Shown here one piece after another: positions 1-7,345 of a stretch of DNA of 64,000 bases. The stretch is from the NCBI GenBank assembly GCA_031316315.1, contig JADBEO010000017.1, forward strand, positions 23,397 to 87,396. The letters are read 5' to 3'. A program made the translations under genes and the position numbers. How positions within the stretch are numbered: the first letter of the stretch is position 1; each line of letters begins with the position of its first letter. The notes beneath the pieces were generated by a model, which did no database searches, was not told the DNA's origin, and saw only the letters and a program-made list of their open reading frames with translations. This DNA comes from Chelatococcus sambhunathii (GTDB lineage: Bacteria; Pseudomonadota; Alphaproteobacteria; Rhizobiales; Methylopilaceae).

Positions 1-97
1 CGGTCCGGTGTTGATGATCGGGGTCGCGCTGCTGGTCGCCTGGCTGATCGTCTCGGTGATGACGGCGCTGACGAGCATCAACGACCTTCTCGTGTGA
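1..97 (+). CDS. gspF: Type II secretion inner-membrane protein GspF, C-terminal end only
   Basis: The last 31 codons of a gene that begins upstream of the window; the frame runs from base 2 to the TGA at 95-97. The residues form one long hydrophobic segment (PVLMIGVALLVAWLIVSVM) followed by a short polar tail ending NDLLV. This matches the last membrane helix and tail of GspF, the inner-membrane platform protein of the type II secretion system. The call rests largely on position: its stop overlaps the start of gspG, and F-G-H-I-J-K is the standard gene order. Confidence 0.72.
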   Translation, partial: GPVLMIGVALLVAWLIVSVMTALTSINDLLV

Positions 98-615
98 GTT
101 CCGTGAGTGAGTTGCTGGGGCGAAGCGTCATGACAAGAACGACCGCGACCGAAACGGCGGCGAAGGGCGGGGACTTCCGGAGCAGGGGGGCTCGAGGCGG
201 GCGCCGCGACCGCACCGGCGGGTTCACGCTGGTCGAACTGCTGGTGGTGCTGGTGATCCTCAGCCTTGTGATGGGTCTCGTCGGCCCGCGCGTGCTGAGC
301 TACCTGTCGAGCTCGCGCGAGCGCGCCGCCCGGCTCCAGCTGCAGGCCTTCTCCTCGGCGCTCGATCTCTACTACCTCGACATGGGCCGCTATCCTACGA
401 CGTCGGAAGGGCTGCAGGCCCTCGTCAAGGCGCCCGCGGGTCAGGACAAGTGGTCGGGCCCCTATGTGCAGCAGGGCCAGATCCCTGCGGATCCGTGGGG
501 CTTTCCCTACGAGTACCGCACGCCGGGCCGGACCAAGGCCTATTCCATAACCTCGCTCGGCTCGGACGGGCGGCGCGGGGGCGAGAATGACGCCGCCGAC
601 ATCGTCAGCGACTGA
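94..615 (+). CDS. gspG: Type II secretion major pseudopilin GspG
   Basis: Major pseudopilin, the subunit polymerised into the periplasmic pseudopilus that drives type II secretion. 173 residues from a GTG whose GTGA overlaps the gspF stop. A prepilin peptidase site (G then FTLVELL, with Glu at +5) begins near residue 46 and leads into a long hydrophobic helix. The C-terminal half has the typical YPTTSEGL, DPWG and YSITSLGSDG segments; the last forms the calcium-binding loop of the family. The leader before the cleavage site is very long (about 45 residues; 33 if the ATG at 130 is used, against 6-10 usually). No start codon closer to the site was found. Its 3' end overlaps gspH by 29 bases. 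Confidence 0.93.
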   Translation: MSSVSELLGRSVMTRTTATETAAKGGDFRSRGARGGRRDRTGGFTLVELLVVLVILSLVMGLVGPRVLSYLSSSRERAARLQLQAFSSALDLYYLDMGRYPTTSEGLQALVKAPAGQDKWSGPYVQQGQIPADPWGFPYEYRTPGRTKAYSITSLGSDGRRGGENDAADIVSD

Positions 616-1060
616 CATCCCGGCTCCGGGCGGCGATCGATCCGGCTTCGCGCTGATCGAGGTGATGCTCGCGCTCGTGTTGATCGCGATGGTGGCCGCC
701 CTCGCGCTCCCCAAGGCGCGGCCGAACGACGGGACCGCGGCGCTGCGCGCCAAGGCCTATGAGACCGCCGCCCTGCTACGCGCCGACCGCGACGCCGCCC
801 GCCGGCTCCAGCGCGAGGTGGCGAGCGTCGTCGACTTCGACCGCAGGCGCGTGGCGTCCGGCCTGCAGTCGCAGTCCGTGTTCTTTCCGGGAAGCGTTTC
901 GCTGCGGCTCAAGGCCGATATGTTTCCCGGCTTCCGCTTCTTCCCGGACGGCCGCTCCAGCGGCGGAGAGCTCGCGCTGGCCGCGGGGGCGCGCGGCCTT
1001 GTCCTGCGCGTCGACCGGCTGACCTCGGCCGTCGAGATCCGGCGGGGGCTTTCGCGATGA
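587..1060 (+). CDS. gspH: Type II secretion minor pseudopilin GspH
   Basis: Minor pseudopilin of 157 residues that joins the pseudopilus shaft to the I-J-K tip. The start lies inside the end of gspG in another frame. After a short leader comes a class III signal sequence (G then FALIEVMLALVLIAM, Glu at +5). The body (SLRLKADMFPG, FRFFPDGRSSGGEL) matches the GspH/FimT beta-sheet domain, with the FFPDG-SSGG turn being typical. It overlaps gspI through ATGA. Confidence 0.88.
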   Translation: MTPPTSSATDIPAPGGDRSGFALIEVMLALVLIAMVAALALPKARPNDGTAALRAKAYETAALLRADRDAARRLQREVASVVDFDRRRVASGLQSQSVFFPGSVSLRLKADMFPGFRFFPDGRSSGGELALAAGARGLVLRVDRLTSAVEIRRGLSR

Positions 1061-1557
1061 GCCGGGCGCCGCGCGCCGCCCGCGCGGGCTTCACGCTGAT
1101 CGAGACGCTGGTGGCGCTTGTCGTCTTTTCGGTCGTCGCGGTCGTGGCCGAGCGGGGCATCGTCAGCGTGCGGCTCGGGCTCGAGCGCACGCGCGACACG
1201 CTCGCCGCCGAGCAGGTCGCCCGCTCGCTCGTCGAGACCGATCTGGACAGGCTGGTGCGCGCGCCGGGCGAGCAGTCGGGCGAGACCAACGGCGTCGGCT
1301 GGACGATCCTGGCCGAGCCGATCGACCTGCCGCTCCCGCCGGCGCCGCCGCCGACCCGGACCCCGACGGCCCAGCAGACCGACGCGCAGGCGCTCGCTGG
1401 GGCGGCGCAGGGCGCGGCGAACGGCCAGAGCCCGGCGCAGCAGCAACAGCCGGACATCCAGTGGCGGCTGCTCAAGGTCACCGTCTCCGTCCAGAACGGG
1501 CGAGCCCGGCCGCTCCGGGTCCAGACACTGCGGGTCGTGAAGGACGTTTCCCAATGA
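1057..1557 (+). CDS. gspI: Type II secretion minor pseudopilin GspI with an Ala/Gln/Pro-rich insertion
   Basis: Minor pseudopilin, part of the I-J-K tip complex. 166 residues; prepilin site G then FTLIETLVALVVFS near residue 11. After about residue 88 the usual domain is interrupted by some 40 residues rich in Pro, Ala, Gln and Thr, running from PLPPAPPPTR to SPAQQQQ, before the final strands (WRLLKVTVSV, PLRVQTLRVV) typical of GspI. The insertion makes the protein longer than the usual 120-130 residues. Start and stop overlap gspH and gspJ by ATGA, implying translational coupling. Confidence 0.87.
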   Translation: MSRAPRAARAGFTLIETLVALVVFSVVAVVAERGIVSVRLGLERTRDTLAAEQVARSLVETDLDRLVRAPGEQSGETNGVGWTILAEPIDLPLPPAPPPTRTPTAQQTDAQALAGAAQGAANGQSPAQQQQPDIQWRLLKVTVSVQNGRARPLRVQTLRVVKDVSQ

Positions 1558-2474
1558 GCGGGCGCGCGCGGATCCGCGGCCGCGAGGGCTTCCTGATGAT
1601 CGAGGCGCTGTCCGCGCTCGCGCTCGGCGCGCTGATCCTCGTGGCGATGCTGTCCCTGACCGGCCTGCTGCGGCGCTCCGTCGACCGCGCGGCCTGGGGC
1701 GTGGAGGTGTCGGAGGTCTCGACGCGCACGGTCGGGACGATCGCGCGCGAACTCAGGCAGGCGCAGCGCCGCCGCTGGGCCGCGCCGCCCCAGGCGGCGG
1801 GCGCGCAGGCGACGCCAAGACCGGCCGGCCCTTCCGTTCAGCCGACGGCGCAGGCGAACGCCTCCGACCCGAACAACCCCGCGGCCCGGGCCCAGCAGAT
1901 GAACGCGGCCGGCGCGGGTTCGCAGGGCGACGGTGCCGCGGAGGGCGGCAGCGAGGCCGCCGCGCCGCCGCGTCCGTTCGTCTTTTCCGGCGCGCCCGAC
2001 CGCGTGACCTTCGCGCTGACGCCGCGCCAGGACAGCGGGCTGCGCGCGCCGGTCTTCGTCGCCTATCAGATCGAGGCGAGCGGCGCGGTCCTCCGCGCGG
2101 AGGCGCCGCTGCGGCTCGACGCTATGGGTCCGGCCGGCGTCGAGCTCGGCCCGGTGGCTCGCATCGACCCCGGGCCCGAGCGCCTGCGCTTCGCCTATGT
2201 CCAGCGCGACGCAGCCGGGAACGAGGCGATCCTCGACGCATGGTCGGATCCCATGAAGATGCCGGCGGCCGTGCGGATCGATCGCTTCGACGCGGCGACC
2301 GGACAGGCCGTTGGATCGCTTCGCGTGCCGCTGCTGATCGACGCCGAGCCGGCCTGCGCCGGCCAGAAGGGGCAGTGCAGCCGGGTGGAGAGCGCGGCGG
2401 CGGGCGCGCAGCAGCCCGACGCCGTCCAGCAGCCTGGCCAGAAGGGCGCAAACCCGTCCGGAGAGTCCCAATGA
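1554..2474 (+). CDS. gspJ: Type II secretion minor pseudopilin GspJ with low-complexity insertions
   Basis: Minor pseudopilin of the tip complex, 306 residues against about 200 in most relatives. The ATG overlaps the gspI stop. The N-terminal signal (EGFLMIEALSALALGALIL) keeps Glu at +5. After the RQAQRRRW segment, where GspJ normally enters its globular fold, comes a stretch of about 80 residues rich in Ala, Gln, Pro and Gly. The C-terminus also carries a low-complexity tail after two Cys (ACAGQKGQC). Between them FVFSGAPDRVTFAL and RLRFAYVQRDAAG look like genuine GspJ strands. The ATGA junction with gspK is intact. Confidence 0.84.
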   Translation: MSGRARIRGREGFLMIEALSALALGALILVAMLSLTGLLRRSVDRAAWGVEVSEVSTRTVGTIARELRQAQRRRWAAPPQAAGAQATPRPAGPSVQPTAQANASDPNNPAARAQQMNAAGAGSQGDGAAEGGSEAAAPPRPFVFSGAPDRVTFALTPRQDSGLRAPVFVAYQIEASGAVLRAEAPLRLDAMGPAGVELGPVARIDPGPERLRFAYVQRDAAGNEAILDAWSDPMKMPAAVRIDRFDAATGQAVGSLRVPLLIDAEPACAGQKGQCSRVESAAAGAQQPDAVQQPGQKGANPSGESQ

Positions 2475-3367
2475 GGCGCGCGGGGCGGGGCGGCTTCGTG
2501 CTCGTCTCCGTGCTCGGCGCGCTGATCGTGCTGACGGGCCTCGCCGCCGCCGCCGCCTATCTCGTCCGCACCGCCGTGCTCGGCGCGGCCGCGATCCGGT
2601 CGGAGCTGTTCACGGACGCCCTGACCCGCGCGGGGCTCGAGATCGCCGGCTTCGAGCTGTTCGAGCTGAAGCGGCCCGCGGCTTCCGTCAACGGCCAGCA
2701 GATCCGCCTCGACGACGGGGTGGTCACCCTGTTCGTCGCCGCCGAGTCCGGCAAGATCGACCTCAACACGGCGACGCCCGAGGTGCTGGCGAGCCTGTGG
2801 GCCTCTCTGGGCCTCGGCGGGCTCGCGCCCGAGCAGTTCGCCGCGCGCGTTAAGGACTACCGCGACGCCGATTCCGAGCCCGGCGAGAAAGGCGGCGCCG
2901 AACTTCAGGACTATCAGGCTGTGGCCGCCGACCGGGCACCGGCCAACGCTCCCTTCGATCAGGTCGACGACATCCAGTTCGTGCTCGGCGTCACGCCCGA
3001 CGCCGCCCGCGCGCTAGCCCCGCTGCTGACGGTTCACAATCCCGGCGGCAAGGTCTCGGCCTACGACGCCTCTGCGGCGGTGGTGCGGGCCCTTCCGCAA
3101 GGCGCGAGCGTGGTCGACCGGATCATGGCGCTGCGGTCGGCGCCGCTCCCCCGGAGCGAGGAGGAAGCCGAGGCGGCAGACAAGGCCGCCCAGGAGTCGC
3201 TCGGCCAGGCCGCCAAGAACTTCGGCTTCGAGCGGACGTCGAACGCCTACACGGTTCGCGTCGAGGTCGCGCGCGGCGACGCGCGCCGCGCCACGCAGGC
3301 CATCCTCACCCGCTCGCGCGCGAGCGACGCTCTGTACTTCACGACGGATCTGGTCGATCGGCCTTAG
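2471..3367 (+). CDS. gspK: Type II secretion minor pseudopilin GspK
   Basis: Largest minor pseudopilin, thought to cap the pseudopilus; 298 residues. The N-terminus (GGFVLVSVLGALIVLTG) is a prepilin signal that lacks Glu at +5, as is normal for GspK. The helix-hairpin-helix-like segment SGKIDLNTATPEVLASLW and the later FDQVDDIQFVLGVTPDAA are typical of the family. It is the last gene of the secretion operon on this strand; gspL, gspM, gspN and gspD do not follow, so if present they lie upstream of the window or elsewhere. Confidence 0.88.
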   Translation: MRRAGRGGFVLVSVLGALIVLTGLAAAAAYLVRTAVLGAAAIRSELFTDALTRAGLEIAGFELFELKRPAASVNGQQIRLDDGVVTLFVAAESGKIDLNTATPEVLASLWASLGLGGLAPEQFAARVKDYRDADSEPGEKGGAELQDYQAVAADRAPANAPFDQVDDIQFVLGVTPDAARALAPLLTVHNPGGKVSAYDASAAVVRALPQGASVVDRIMALRSAPLPRSEEEAEAADKAAQESLGQAAKNFGFERTSNAYTVRVEVARGDARRATQAILTRSRASDALYFTTDLVDRP

Positions 3368-3398
3368 GCGCCCCTCGGCCGCTTAAGGGACCTGCGCC

Positions 3399-4208
3399 TC
3401 AGGCCGCGGCGCGCCGCCCCGCGCCGCCCTTCCTCGGCTGCAGGACGCTGCGGTCGATTTCCGGCAGGGCCTCGAAGGCCGGCCTTGCGAGCAGATATCC
3501 CTGCAGCAGGTTGATCCCGAGCCCCCTGAGCGTCGCCAGCTCTTCTTTCGTCTCGACGCCCTCCGCGATCACTGAGATGTCGAGGGCGCGGGCCAGCCGG
3601 ACGATGCACTCCACGATCGATCGCCGTACGGCGCTGGCGTCGATCTCCCGCACCAGGTCCATATCGAGCTTGATGACGTCCGGCTGGAACTCGGCGAGCA
3701 GGTTCAGGCCCGAATGTCCGGCGCCGAAGTCGTCGATCGCCGTCGTGAAGCCCTGCCGCTTGTACTCGTTGAGGATCTTCACAAGATGCGGCCGGTCCTC
3801 GACGCGTTCGCCTTCCGTGACCTCGAACATGATGCGCTCGATCGGGAACTGGGCGCGCCGCGCCGCCGCGAGCGTGGTGCCGAGACAGACCTCCGGCTGA
3901 TAGACCGCGTTGGGCATAAAATTGATGCTGATGCGCGTCGCGACGCCGAGGGAGGCGGCAAGCTCCACGGCGCGCCGCCGGCAGAGCTGGTCGAAGGCGA
4001 AGCGGTTGTCGTGCGTCACCCTGGACATGACGGCGCCGGCGCCGGAACCGTCGGCGCCGCGCACCAGCGCCTCATAGGCGAAGACTGATCCGTCGAGGAC
4101 GTCGACGATCGGCTGGAACGCCATCGTCAGGTCCATGTCGAACGGGACGCGGCAGCCGGGGCACCCGGACGCCGCGAGAAGATCGAAGGATTCGTCGCCG
4201 ACGCCCAT
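3399..4208 (-). CDS. EAL-domain cyclic-di-GMP phosphodiesterase
   Basis: Single-domain EAL protein of 269 residues predicted to hydrolyse c-di-GMP. The catalytic signature looks complete: YEALVRG (EAL motif), SINFMPN, MFEVTEGE, AIDDFGAGHSGL, IKLDMDLV, VIAEGVET and LLQGYLLARP. It has no membrane segment and no fused sensor domain apart from a short N-terminal CPGC motif (SGCPGCRVPFD) that could bind metal or be redox-active. The ATG at 4208 was chosen; a GTG at 4223 is in frame but has no ribosome binding site. It converges on the gsp operon with only 31 bases between. Confidence 0.9.
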   Translation of the reverse strand: MGVGDESFDLLAASGCPGCRVPFDMDLTMAFQPIVDVLDGSVFAYEALVRGADGSGAGAVMSRVTHDNRFAFDQLCRRRAVELAASLGVATRISINFMPNAVYQPEVCLGTTLAAARRAQFPIERIMFEVTEGERVEDRPHLVKILNEYKRQGFTTAIDDFGAGHSGLNLLAEFQPDVIKLDMDLVREIDASAVRRSIVECIVRLARALDISVIAEGVETKEELATLRGLGINLLQGYLLARPAFEALPEIDRSVLQPRKGGAGRRAAA

Positions 4209-4308
4209 CAGGCCCCCCAACACCGCCGCTCGGGGCGGGAGAGCAGATTGGGTCGCAAAGCGTTCCTATCTCGTTACCTCTTCTTGGAAATCGACCGCCG
4301 GCGCCGCC

Positions 4309-4575
4309 CTACGAGGCGCCGTCGTCGGTCTCCGTCGTCAGCCGCCGAGCCGACACTGCGTCCGAGGGCGGGCGATCGTCCGGTCCTTCCTCCCCGTCCC
4401 TGCGCTTGGTCCCGAGCTTCTCGGCGGCGTCAGGGAGATCGTCTCCCCGGTCCTTGCGGCCGGCGTCCTTGCCCGAGCTCCCCGGCTCGAACTTGACCTG
4501 GCGCGCCGCGTCCGCCTCCGAGGCGCCGGTCGCGGCGGTCTTGTCGTCCTGCGGCTTTGGCGAAACCGACGACAT
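4309..4575 (-). CDS. Small charged hypothetical protein (88 aa)
   Basis: Not a family I can name. Highly polar, Asp/Lys/Arg-rich and probably disordered (PKPQDDKTAATGASEADAAR, EPGSSGKDAGRKDRGDDLP, AAEKLGTKRRD). The start is set by a clear AGGAGA seven bases upstream of ATG, which is the main reason to believe it is translated. Composition resembles the small stress-related or conserved hydrophilic proteins common in Hyphomicrobiales, but that is only a resemblance. The same frame is open further upstream through the neighbouring tRNA gene, which is not coding. Confidence 0.5.
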   Translation of the reverse strand: MSSVSPKPQDDKTAATGASEADAARQVKFEPGSSGKDAGRKDRGDDLPDAAEKLGTKRRDGEEGPDDRPPSDAVSARRLTTETDDGAS

Positions 4576-4789
4576 GGCGGATCTCCTGCGTTCCATGGCG
4601 AGCGGCGCCCGGCGCGCCCTCTCGTCCGGAACGGCCCGCTGGCCAAGGCGTTCCCGCGCCAGTGGGTGTGACGGTTCGGCGCTGCGCTTATCGGGCAGCC
4701 GGCCGGGCGCATGGCCGGCGGCAGGAGTGTGCAGCGCGGACGATCGTCGCTGGCGGCGATCAGTCGGAACGGTGAAATGAACGGTTGAG

Positions 4790-4866
4790 TGGCGCGCCCG
4801 AAAGGATTCGAACCTCTGACCCCCAGATTCGTAGTCTGGTGCTCTATCCAGCTGAGCTACGGGCGC
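4790..4866 (-). tRNA. tRNA-Arg (anticodon ACG)
   Basis: Full cloverleaf on the minus strand. Acceptor stem GCGCCCG pairs with CGGGCGC; the D arm is AGCTCAGCTGGATAGAGC; the anticodon stem CCAGA/TCTGG encloses loop CTACGAA, giving anticodon ACG; the T arm contains GGTTCGAATCC. Discriminator G and an encoded CCA lie at 4793-4790. 77 bases including CCA. The ACG anticodon (deaminated to ICG by TadA) reads CGU/CGC/CGA. Confidence 0.97.
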
Positions 4867-4979
4867 GCGTCGCGTCGGGCGGCGGGGCCGCCCCGAGCGG
4901 GAGGCGAGGTCATTAGCCCCTCGATCGCCGCTTGGCAAGCGTTTGCGCGCAGCTCTGTCCAATCCGCGGCCTCCGCCCG

Positions 4980-6494
4980 TCAGGCGCGGGCGCGTTCCCT
5001 GGCGCGGGCCTGAAGGTCGATCGGCCGGTCGGGGATGGTGATGCGGAAGGTCGCGCCGATCGTGCCCTCGACCAGCGAGATCGAGCCGCCGTGCGCGCGC
5101 ACCAGCTCCGCCGCGATGGCGAGGCCGAGGCCCGTGCCGCCGCTGCGGGTCGAGCCCTGGAACGGCTCGAACAGGTGCTCGCGGGCCTTCTCGGGCACGC
5201 CCGGGCCGGTGTCGGAGATCTCGATCACAACGACCGCGCCCTCTCGCCGCCCCGAGACGCGGATCTGGTCCTGCTGCGGATCGGTCTGGCCGCGGCTCTC
5301 CAGCGCCTGCAGAGCGTTGCGTCCCAGGTTCAGCAACGCGCGGAACACATGATCGGGATCGGCGTCGACCCGAAGCCCTCGCTCGACCGCCGAGACGAAG
5401 CCGACGGAAGAGAGGTCCTGCGCGAGGCCGAGCGTCGCGCGGACCTCCTCGACAATGTCGGCCAGCGGCGCCATGCGCCGGCTCGGGGGATGCTCGTGCG
5501 CCGCGCCGTAATTGAGCGTCGACTGGCAGAAGCTGATCGCCCGGTCGAGCGTGGCGACGAGCCGCGGCGCGATCTTCTGCACCGTCGGGTCGGGCACGGT
5601 CTGGAGGCGATCGGAGACCAGCTGCGCGGAGGCGAGCAGGTTCCGAAGGTCGTGATTGATCTTGGAGACGGCGAGGCCGAGCGCCGCGAGCCGCGACTTC
5701 TGCTGGAGCTGATTGTGGATCTCGAGCTGGAGCCGCTCGAGCTCCGCCTCGGCCACGCCGATCTCGTCGCTGCGGTCGGAGGCGACGATGATGCGGTTCG
5801 GATCCTCCGGCGCGTCGCCGAAGCCGACCATTGCGGCGGTGAGACGCCGGACCGGGCGGACGATGATGTGGTTCAGCGCGACATAGACCAGCGCGCCGGT
5901 GGCGAGCGAGATCGCGAGCGCGATCAGCAGCACCTTGATCGAGAAGGCGAGCATCGCCTGCCGGAGCCGGGTCTCGTCGACCACGATCTCGAGCACGCCG
6001 CCCTGGTCCGGCGCGTCGTCGAGCACCCGGGCGACGCGCTTGTCGCCGCGCAGCAGCGTGTCGAAGGCCTGGAGCACGGCCTCGGCGCCGTCGATCTCCC
6101 GCCGGTCGATCGTGAGGGCGACCTGGGGCGGCATGTCGTCGACGGCGAGCAGCCGGCGCGCCTCGCCGGTCTTCAGCGCGAGCGCGCGAGCCCCCACCGT
6201 CCTCAGCAGCTTGCGGGCGACCGGCTCCTCGACCATGCCGTCGGGCGCGGCCTCGAGCGCGAGCGCGGCGGTGCGGGCGCGGTTCAGCTGGTCGTCCAGA
6301 AAAGTAAGCCGGAAATTCGCGATCGACGGCACGTAGATCAGGATTTCCGAGACCATGACGAACAGAGCGGTCAGCGCCAGCAGCTTGCCCGACAAGCCGA
6401 ATCCGCGCGCGGTGTCATAGTCGTGTCGGCCCTCCTCAAGAAGGCGCGGCAGGTCCTGTTCGAAGCGCGGTGTTCCCAGGTCGTGGGGCGGCAT
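4980..6494 (-). CDS. Membrane sensor histidine kinase
   Basis: 504-residue two-component sensor kinase. Order of parts: a membrane helix at about 34-55; a periplasmic region of about 130 residues; a second helix near 185-207 (LLIALAISLATGALVYVAL); a HAMP-like linker (IIVRPVRRLTAAM); a short coiled coil; the phospho-acceptor region with KINHDLRNLLAS; and the ATPase domain with N box LNLGRNALQAL, G1 DTGPGVP and G2 GGTGLGLAIA. The HDLRN H box resembles the NtrB/HPK4 type. No response regulator gene is adjacent, so the partner is unknown. It is divergent from rpmH. Confidence 0.92.
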   Translation of the reverse strand: MPPHDLGTPRFEQDLPRLLEEGRHDYDTARGFGLSGKLLALTALFVMVSEILIYVPSIANFRLTFLDDQLNRARTAALALEAAPDGMVEEPVARKLLRTVGARALALKTGEARRLLAVDDMPPQVALTIDRREIDGAEAVLQAFDTLLRGDKRVARVLDDAPDQGGVLEIVVDETRLRQAMLAFSIKVLLIALAISLATGALVYVALNHIIVRPVRRLTAAMVGFGDAPEDPNRIIVASDRSDEIGVAEAELERLQLEIHNQLQQKSRLAALGLAVSKINHDLRNLLASAQLVSDRLQTVPDPTVQKIAPRLVATLDRAISFCQSTLNYGAAHEHPPSRRMAPLADIVEEVRATLGLAQDLSSVGFVSAVERGLRVDADPDHVFRALLNLGRNALQALESRGQTDPQQDQIRVSGRREGAVVVIEISDTGPGVPEKAREHLFEPFQGSTRSGGTGLGLAIAAELVRAHGGSISLVEGTIGATFRITIPDRPIDLQARARERARA

Positions 6495-6593
6495 GCTGAA
6501 TCACGAGATCTCGACGGCGCGCGATGATGCGGCGGCGTCCGCGCCTCGTCAAACCGCAAGCCGCGGCGGCGGCCTCGAAACCCGTCCGCGACA

Positions 6594-6623
6594 TTGACTT
6601 CGCGCGGGAGGCGCCCGTATAAG
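6594..6623 (+). promoter_or_regulatory. Candidate sigma-70 promoter of rpmH-rnpA-yidC
   Basis: A -35 TTGACT (6594-6599) and a -10 TATAAG (6618-6623) are separated by 18 bases. It lies about 130 bases upstream of the rpmH start, the first gene of a ribosomal/translocation run. Both hexamers match 5 of 6 consensus bases, unusual in this GC-rich sequence. The predicted leader is about 120 nt. Confidence 0.6.
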
Positions 6624-6750
6624 CCGGCCGTGTTCGCACCCGCGTCGCCCCGCGGGTCTTTTTGTTTTGGCCGAAGGCCTGGCGAGGACGCCGGACGGAC
6701 GAGGATCCGCAGGCGCTCCCAGAGTCGGCGGCGACCGGAGACTTGAGACC

Positions 6751-6885
6751 GTGAAACGGACCTATCAGCCCTCGAAGCTCGTCCGCAAGCGTCGTCACGG
6801 CTTCCGCGCGCGTATGGCGACCGTCGGCGGCCGCAAGGTCATCGCCGCCCGCCGCGCCAAGGGCCGCAAGCGGCTGAGCGCCTGA
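6751..6885 (+). CDS. rpmH: 50S ribosomal protein L34
   Basis: 44-residue ribosomal protein L34, recognisable over its whole length ([37 protein letters not shown]). The start is GTG, fixed by homology at KRTYQPS and by GGAG ten bases upstream. It is followed after 34 bases by rnpA, the near-universal bacterial arrangement. Confidence 0.97.
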   Translation: MKRTYQPSKLVRKRRHGFRARMATVGGRKVIAARRAKGRKRLSA

Positions 6886-6919
6886 TCCCGGCCGCGGCGG
6901 CGGCGCGGGCGGAAGGACG

Positions 6920-7345
6920 ATGGCGCGCCTTGGCGGCGGGCTCGACGTCCTGCGCCGCCGCGCCGATTTCGTCGCGGCTTCGACGGACGGCGTGAAGATC
7001 GGCGGGCCGATCATCGGCCTGCACATGCGCGACAGGGCCGACGCAGGCGAGACGCCGCGCGTCGGCTTCACGGTGACCAAGCGGGTCGGCGGAGCGGTCG
7101 AGCGCAACCGGATGAAGCGGCGGCTCCGCGCCGCGGCGCGGCTCGCCTTGGACGGTTTCGCCAAGCCCGGCTGCGACTACGTGCTGATCGCGCGCCGCGC
7201 CGTGCTCGACGTCGGCTTCGAGCGTCTCAGGCGCGATGTCGCCGAGGCCGCCAAACGCGCCCACGGCCGGTCGGCCGGCGCCCGCCCGCGCGCCGCGGGT
7301 CAGACAGATCCTGCGGCCGGCTCCCGGCCCGAGAGCGGACGATAA
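6920..7345 (+). CDS. rnpA: Ribonuclease P protein component
   Basis: Protein subunit of RNase P, which helps the catalytic RNA bind and cleave the 5' leader of pre-tRNA. 141 residues with the signature [18 protein letters not shown] (RNR motif) and the conserved RVGFTVTKR strand. The C-terminus has an Ala/Arg/Pro-rich tail of about 25 residues beyond the usual fold. Its stop overlaps the yidC start by one base (TAATG). No yidD lies between rnpA and yidC. Confidence 0.95.
   Translation: MARLGGGLDVLRRRADFVAASTDGVKIGGPIIGLHMRDRADAGETPRVGFTVTKRVGGAVERNRMKRRLRAAARLALDGFAKPGCDYVLIARRAVLDVGFERLRRDVAEAAKRAHGRSAGARPRAAGQTDPAAGSRPESGR

Noticed and set aside
4790..4962. Minus-strand coding frame through the tRNA giving VAQLDRAPDYESGG
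   Set aside because: That peptide is the well-known spurious translation of a tRNA-Arg gene; the real product is the tRNA.
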